DNA of 64,000 bases from Isoetes taiwanensis (lineage: Eukaryota; Streptophyta; Lycopodiopsida; Isoetales; Isoetaceae). The stretch lies in NCBI GenBank assembly GCA_021234155.1, contig JAJEKV010000379.1:186001-250000 (forward strand), read 5' to 3'. The number at the start of each line of letters is the position of its first letter. Position 1 is the stretch's first letter. Under the pieces are notes generated by a model. That model worked only from the letters and a program-made list of their open reading frames with translations, had not been told where the DNA came from and did not search any database. Position numbers and translations under genes: made by a program. Shown in pieces: positions 57,041-64,000 of this stretch.

Positions 57041-58990
57041 ATGTTCTTGGAGACCAAGAGCAAAGCACCGCCATGCTCCCAAAGAGAGTACTAACTTGAT
57101 AGGATCCTTAAACCTCGAAAAGGGGAAAATTTTTTCCTCATTTTTGGTAGTTTATGCTAAGCTAATAAACAGATTAAATAAACTGGAACTTAATAAGACT
57201 AAAAAGAATGAGCCAAACATTTGCCGGTAAGGTGGTCTCCATTTCGCGCGGGTTGAAGACCTACACTTCAGTTTTGAAGCGAGCTGATTGAAGACCTACA
57301 CTTGAGTTTTGAAGCGAGGCGTAAGCTGTGAGACATTGGTCTAAAACAGCTTGAAATGTTGTAAAATTTAAAAAAGTAACTTGGTAATTCGAATTTTAGC
57401 CTAGGAATTAGCTAGATTAGTCTAGTTTTCCAGTCTATTTGAACCTCATCTTAAAAGGATTCCTGCAATAGCGAGAATTGAACCTCCCATCCACAGGGTT
57501 GAACCCCTCCAACCCCCCGTGCCAACCAACCGAGGCGGGCATCGTTTGTGTTTGAATTATAATTCTTAATTAGATTTAAGCTTTAATAATGTTAGATAAT
57601 ATTAATGGCTAAGCCTTAGACTTAGAACCAAGACCCTTAAGCTAGATAGAGAGACAGATCTTGATACACACCAGACTGGATCGACATGATGCGCACCAAA
57701 TGCAGACCAGCTCGACTTTTCGACAAGGGGGCTAAAAAAATGGAGGCCGAAGGAAACAAGAAGAGGAGAGGAGCGAGAGAGCGGGAGGCCAAGGCTCAAG
57801 AAGCAAAGCAGAGCGAGAAGCCGGTCCAACATTTTGAAGACTCAACACACTGCAGACCGTTCATGCGGGCTTAGTAAAACCTCATGAGGGAAGGCATGTA
57901 ATTAGCTAGTTTAATTAAGGGAGATCCCCATTAGATATGTTGTAAATAATCAATAATTTTGTTAATACATGATAATTTTGAGTAGTTTATGTGTCAAATC
58001 TTGCTTAATTAGGGACGAGTTAGCAAGTAGCAGTTGTATTTTAGTAAAATAGGATATTCTCTCGACCAAAAAGTGTGATGTCTCACAGCTCGCACCTTGT
58101 CAAGGAACTAAACTTTAGTTTTGAGCAAGGCGCAACTCGGTGAACCTTCATCTAGACCATGTCCAAACTAGACCAAAACACCTCCAAATTGACCAAGTAA
58201 AGGGGTCCATTACGCTAACTTCGATGAGACTGGCATGATTTGACCCTTAGATCACCCAAATTGGACAAGTTTGACCCAATTTACAGCCAATGTCTCACAG
58301 CTCGCGCTTTGGTCAAAGAAAACTTTAGTTTTTGAGCAGGGGCAACCTGGTGAGACCTCCAAACTTTGAACCTCCATAACTTGAGCTACTGAGCTCCAAA
58401 TCACCTGAAATTTGTTGCAATAGGACCGTTAGACAGCCTAGAATCCATTTATGACCTCAAATTAGGCTAGAAATGTCAAACCCTAGCTCAAAATGACCAA
58501 AATTGCTCAAACCCTTGAATTGTTTTTCCAAACTGTAGTTTGTTTGTAGATAGAAGCATACCCCATTAGTAGCTCGCAAGTATTGCTCTCGGCTCGAAGC
58601 TGATACCTTACTCCTAGATAGAAGTGCCCAAGAACACCCCTTTGTTATAGTCATCTAGACCTCAAAGATAGCAACCCAAGTCCAACTGCCGGTACATCAC
58701 CTCTTGCTCATGCAAAGGCATAAACCTTGACCTAATTCTGTGTCCTTCTAATAGAGTTTGACTTATATAGCCGCCACATTAACACTCCCTATTGCCAGGG
58801 TACCTAGAAAGGAGCTAGAGTCTAGAGCTGCCCAAGCCGCTCCATGTGTAGAGATTGGACTCCCCCAAACCAACTTTGTTAGGACCTTAGAGTATGCCTC
58901 AAACATCATAGAGGTCTTGCAAAACAACCCTCATTTCATGTCATACCACATGTCCTAATGTCCATAGACTTGGAGATTATAGATATGTCT
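57041..58990. other. non-coding repeat-rich DNA with a recurring TGTCTCACAGCTCGC block
   Basis: 57255-57320 is a 35-bp tandem duplication (gaagacctacacttgagttt). gatgtctcacagctcgcacc (58077-58096) and aatgtctcacagctcgcgc (58289-58307) are each followed by variants of aactttagttttgagca. The same block occurs inverted at 57316-57339 (gtaagctgtgagacattgg). No domain is recognised. Probably internal or LTR sequence of a degenerate retroelement. Confidence 0.5.
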
Positions 58991-61900
58991 TCAGTAATGC
59001 TGCTCAAGCCATCTTGTTTGCATATAGAGCCCAAAATGTTGTAGGAGAGCCCTTCAAGTAGACCCTTAGACTCTAGGATATATCGGCGTTACTTTTGAAG
59101 GACGGGCCAGAGACATGTAAGAGCTTGAGGCGCAACCCTTGAAGACATCAAGGTCCCCAAACACGTACGCATGCAGATAAGGAGAGAAGTCATGGCAACA
59201 CAAGAGTGTATAGAAACCGGAGGGAAGACAACCACAACATTGCAGCCCAGCAGCTCAAGCGAATGTCATGCAACGCCAACAAAAGGAGCACCTAAGGCTA
59301 ATCGGGACAAGCTTCCAGCTACCTTGCACCAGCGGAGAACTTTCATCGGTTCCAAAAGTAGGAGACCATGAGGGGAGGAGACGATATCAGGGAACATCTC
59401 CTCACTCAAGGCCTATATCAAAGACTAGGGCAAGATCAAGGAGGAGAATATTCGCTCAAACAGAATTCCGGACCCAGGAACACCTAGAAACCAAAGGAAG
59501 GACGGCCTTACTACGTCAGCCAAGGAGTGCGAGACTCGAATGGATAGGACCCAAAGGACGGAGGAGATGACCTAGCCAGCAGATACAAATCATGCAAAGG
59601 CGACCCAGAAGGAGCCATGGTAGGAGCAATAGAGATGACCACACTTCCGGGCATAGGAGAGCCACCGGGATGAAGCAAAGCCCGTGTAACAGAGTCGACT
59701 CAAAAATTCAACCTCATGAGGAATGACAATGCACGCCACCGACCATGATCTCGAGCTTGTCAAGACATTCAAGGATGCCCAATCGCAACAGCTAGGTGAT
59801 CCTACTCAAGCGACCAACGGCACCGCACATTGGCAACCCTGCAACGACACACTGCATGTAGGGACGTTGAGCGGTCACCGCATTCCTCACGACGAATATA
59901 CACATTAAGGAGGAGCATCTTTCTCAAGGGATCACATCGACGAACACTCTTCGCAACTGGCGTGACGAGCTCGGATCAGACATGAAGCTCAACAATAGTA
60001 GCAGCATCTCAAAGGAATCCTGGAGTCAACCAGAACAAAGAAGATGCAGCAAAACCAAAGGGTCAAACGCGATAGGAGGAGGGGAAACCCTAAAGGAGTA
60101 TAAACAATTAAGTAGATCTTCGTAGTTGTTTTGAAAAAGTCGATGAATTAAAATCCCAATGTAAATGCGTATATGTCTATTGTATATCTCGGGTGCTCAC
60201 AGATACAGTGGAGAAACATGAGTTTAGAGTCATGCTTTACGGACGAAGCGCTTTTTAGATCGAGGGAAGCTCCCTTCACTTGACTACCAAAAGAGGAAGC
60301 ATAGAGCCCAAGATCAAAATAGAAGAGCAAGTACGAGGAGAAACGATAGGAGGCCAAGCAAACCTTCGACCCAAACACTTAGGAAGTGCCTCAAGTAGAA
60401 GACTTTCGTCCACCCAATGTCGAATAAGAGACAACACCGGTCATGTCAAGATCATCACGCACCAGGACATCGCGGGACGCAACACTACATCATGTGGCAG
60501 CAAAGAACACTTGACGAACTTATGACACGAGCGGCCTCAACAATAGAAGGAGGAATACGACATCAACGAGCCAACTAAGAAGACAACATCTCGACGATTC
60601 ATAATTCCACCTTGTGGTAATATAGGGAATGCGCTTATGACACGTGGATTAGATGGAGATGCATTTTACTTAAAGGCACCGCTGACGAGGAGATATGCCT
60701 TCAACAACTAGGTGATGGCTTCGTCCAGTACCCCTACCGCATTAGAAGAGAAGAAGCCGATCATATCTCCGGACATGTGGCACGCCAAACGCCTAAGGTA
60801 GAAGCATTCGACACCTTAACGACAAGGATAGCAACAAAGCACCTTCGCAAAAGAGAGTTCAAGATAATAGCGGGCTATTCAACGACAAGAGCATATCTAA
60901 GGCAGGTACTTCTTCAACTTAAGGGTCAAGTCGCGCAAATATAAGGATCCATCATCCCGACAACATCGCCAGCAGGAGAAGAGCCATGAAGCTTTACTTG
61001 CCGTGAGAGGCCGACATGCGAGAGACAAAGGTCGAATCGAAAGCTGGAGAAGTGCTAGCAACCGACTTCTTCCACGAGCTCCCTAGAGGCAAATGTGGAG
61101 GATCAAAACGACGAGCACAATCAAAGTCCTTTGAGGGTACCTCAAGACAAGAAAACGGCATAGCTGCGCAACGTGACAACATCCAAGCCATGTGATCGAG
61201 GGATCAAACAAGGAAGATTGGAAGCTCGATGGAGAACCAACTAGGCGAGGCGAGGCGAGCCGATGACTGACTTGCACGTGGACTTGCATGCAACTTGGTG
61301 AAGACAAGGATGGACGATTCAAAGAACAAGCTGCGAGAAGAGAACAACTCCAGGAGGAGTATAGCCAAAGGAATTGGTAACAGCCTCAAGAGCGCCTCCA
61401 AATAGCTCCAAGTATCACGAAGGAGGAACAATTACCGCCAGAAACAGAATCGAAGCAGACAGAATGTCGAAAGCATCAATGACCAGCACACCTTTAGTTA
61501 GAATGTGATGCAAAGCGTATTGTGCCATAGCCGACAAACATCGGAGGGCCCAAACATATCAACAAGTTACCCCGGAGTATGAGCGACGTACAAATAGAAG
61601 GATATAGATCATCAACACCATTGCACCAGGAGGAACACCGATGACATTGCCAAGGAGTAGGGTGTGCAACTTGAAAGGGAGGCACAAGGGAGACCTAATA
61701 GCTCTATTAGTAATTGTAACTATGTAAGCTATATGTTTTGCATGTATAGTTCCCTTGTTATTCCTTCCTTCCCATAGCGTAACAGATCAAAGGAAGAGAT
61801 GTCAGGCAATTTGCAGGGGTGAAGCAATTAACATCCTCAACACTCTTCGGCAAAACGATAACGACAACAAGACTCGGCGTGATGAGACATCGATGGAGTC

Positions 61901-64000
61901 GAAGAAACAATATCGGATCTGAGTCGCGTCCTTAGCCGCCAAGACAAGGAGTTCAAAGATGAAAGATCTTTTTCAACGGCGCCACCTTCGGCTTTTGAAA
62001 AGCGGCATGGAAGATTTCAAGTGATCAACTACGCCATCAAAGCCACCAACAATGAGAGGCTTCTAACGAACAAAGTCAACCCAAAGATGTTAAAGGAGGA
62101 GCCACCGTCAAGGAGATCAAGTATCGGCGACGATCGAAAGGACGTTACCTTGCTACTTCAAGCAGTAAGCAGTGGATGAGCTTTTAGCAAGCTCAAGGAT
62201 CTAAGGCCATGGGCGGTAACATCCATATATGTTAAATGTATGGACGGTAACATCCATATTAGGATTAGAAGGCATTTCCGGATATTCCGCAAAAGGATTG
62301 CCCCAATATTGAGCTAGCGTCAAGGATTGGGAAGGAAATGCATAGGAGTAACTATAATTATACACGATTGTTAACAGACATCCAACGTATTGAAACCACT
62401 TGGTGAGATTGATCTCCTCGCTAAGAAGGAATCATTACTAGGATAATTGTTAACCATGTATAAAGTACCTCCAAAGAATAATCCAACCGAAAGAAAAGAA
62501 GTAATCTAACAAGTCAGGCCAACTTGTTACGGCGACATCATCAATTCGATTGGTAGGAATATTCCAAGAGCTAAATAACTAAGAAAGGGGGAATCTCTAG
62601 AATATAAAAGAATAATACATGCAAGGTACATCAAAAATAAGAATTATAGTAATCAAATAGTCTTTTGAGACAAAAGGAATTGTTATGATGACAAAACCTT
62701 GTGGTTTAGAATCGTCCTAACTAAGTAGGTAACCCATAACTATATTGAAATAAATGATAACATAATATGTGCATCCATCTTAGATGGTTGTATATGTTAG
62801 CTAAGGCTAGTAAATTAATGTGCTAAGCAAGAAGCATATAACCTCTTAAGGGGAGAGAATAGATATGACGTTGTGTACAACGTCATTGAAGGGGTGCAGG
62901 ACCATTTTCTTTTTGAAGAAAGTGGGAGGGCTCAATCTTATGATTGAACGTACTTGCATCTAATTGGTGATTCGTAGAATAGAGCGAATAGAGCGCAAGA
63001 TAGATAGATAGATAGCTCAGGAGGTCTTCAACGTGCGAGACTGACGCAGTAGCTATCTACATCAATGAAGTGGAGCAAAACTATGGGAGCAATGCAACGA
63101 CCAAGTCATCTCCAAATGACTCGATACGGCTCAATGGGTGGATGCATTTCTAGCCTAGGTAAGGCGTGCGCATACATTATAAGCTTTAATGTGTCTTATA
63201 GATAAGTTAAATATAGATCCTAATAATTGCACGAAATTCATCAGACGATATGTATCATACGGAAATAAGTTAAATAACAACCGGTAATGTGAGGTAGCAT
63301 GTTAATTAATCCTTCTAAGGATGCAATTCCTTCCAAGGATATACTTAAGCACATCTTAGGGATATACTTCCAGGGTAATGCGTAACCCAAGGAAGAGAAT
63401 AAGCACGCCTAATCCTTGTGTATGATAATTGAAACCTTGTCTATGTAACAATAGGTCTAAATTAGGGTTATTGTTTTAAATAATCGTGATCTAAAAGTTG
63501 TTAAATATTGCAAAGCTTAGAGTAAATATAATTGTACTATCTAAGCAATGTATCCGATACTATGATAATGTTAATTCATAAATATTACCTTAGGGTAATT
63601 ATGTTAATCACATGCATTAAAGGAGCCGGCAAAAAATTGGCCGGGCATGTCGCTTTTGTGTAGATTAAATGCTTGTATAGTTAAGATTAATCACGATGCA
63701 ACCTATGCTAGGTAGGGTTGCATGCGCGTTGTTACCGATGATGAGACCACTACTGCGATCTCTAGGGCGTGGTGTAATGTCAATGTAAGGCATGACCGCG
63801 TTTTCCGCTTTGGACGAGTGGAAGGTAGATTAGAAAGTCTACTTCGCCCCACTAAGTAGGCGACCCTCGAGAAAGGAGGTCATTCAGAATGCATTGATAG
63901 GAAAAGCACCTCTAGCCCCATATATGCTTTGATAGGAGGAATGGCCTTCACGCCCATATACCTAGAAGGACCTATCCTCCACTGGCAACTAGGGTGTAGG
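58991..64000. other. non-coding, probable retroelement filler
   Basis: About 5 kb without a supportable gene. 59100-62200 has moderate GC and many short plus-strand frames rich in Arg, Gln, Thr and Ser, but no gag, protease, integrase or RT motif. 62300-64000 is more AT-rich with (gata)n near 63000. Frames here are under 100 codons. The composition and uniform lack of motifs fit a large non-autonomous LTR element whose ends lie outside the window. Confidence 0.4.

Overview
The window looks like nuclear DNA of a land plant with a large, transposon-filled genome. The evidence is one intron-containing gene that follows the plant Rab geranylgeranyltransferase alpha-subunit exon by exon, a PLS-type PPR pseudogene, a fragment resembling the F-box end of TIR1/COI1 receptors, and a near-complete plant L1-type LINE with a zinc-knuckle ORF1. 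The other LINE family and a DUF7869-like element remind me of repeats common in ferns and other seed-free plants. That impression is from memory and the species cannot be named from the sequence. There are no bacterial-type operons, CRISPR arrays or recognisable tRNA or rRNA genes.

Layout. 1-8270: broken coding-like sequence on the minus strand (about 960-4460), a recurring short palindromic motif (GCGCCAGCGCGATTT-like), hairpins and low-complexity repeat fields. 8400-11220: a decayed plus-strand gene of DUF7869 type. 12316-13060: 3' end of a LINE carrying (GAA)36. 15714-16031: a palindromic MITE-like element. 17120-17740: a degenerate TIR1/COI1-like F-box fragment with a local duplication. 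19444-21250: a gag-like zinc-knuckle fragment and a PPR pseudogene. 21800-27590: several overlapping, decayed minus-strand LINE copies. 27655-28265: a long foldback element.

29424-32152 is the only clearly intact gene: Rab geranylgeranyltransferase subunit alpha, eight exons, about 678 residues. 33800-36674 is an unidentified six-exon minus-strand gene. Its splice sites remain phase-compatible, but its reading frame is interrupted by three stops and two frame changes.

36867-41104 is repeat-rich: a 76-bp duplication, a roughly 20-bp minisatellite, and four copies of a 0.3-0.6 kb unit in alternating orientation. 42770-46490 is a decayed LINE with an inserted block. 46840-54925 is a much better preserved L1-type LINE, with few coding lesions and ORF1 split by later insertions, including a second copy of the MITE family. 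55440-64000 has no supportable coding sequence and looks like a non-coding LTR-retrotransposon derivative.

Apart from the Rab geranylgeranylation gene, nearly everything here is mobile DNA or its remains, so there is no multi-gene pathway. The best leads are the decayed multi-exon gene at 33.8-36.7 kb, the alternating inverted array at 39.0-41.1 kb, the palindromic MITE pair and the recurring motif in the first 7 kb.
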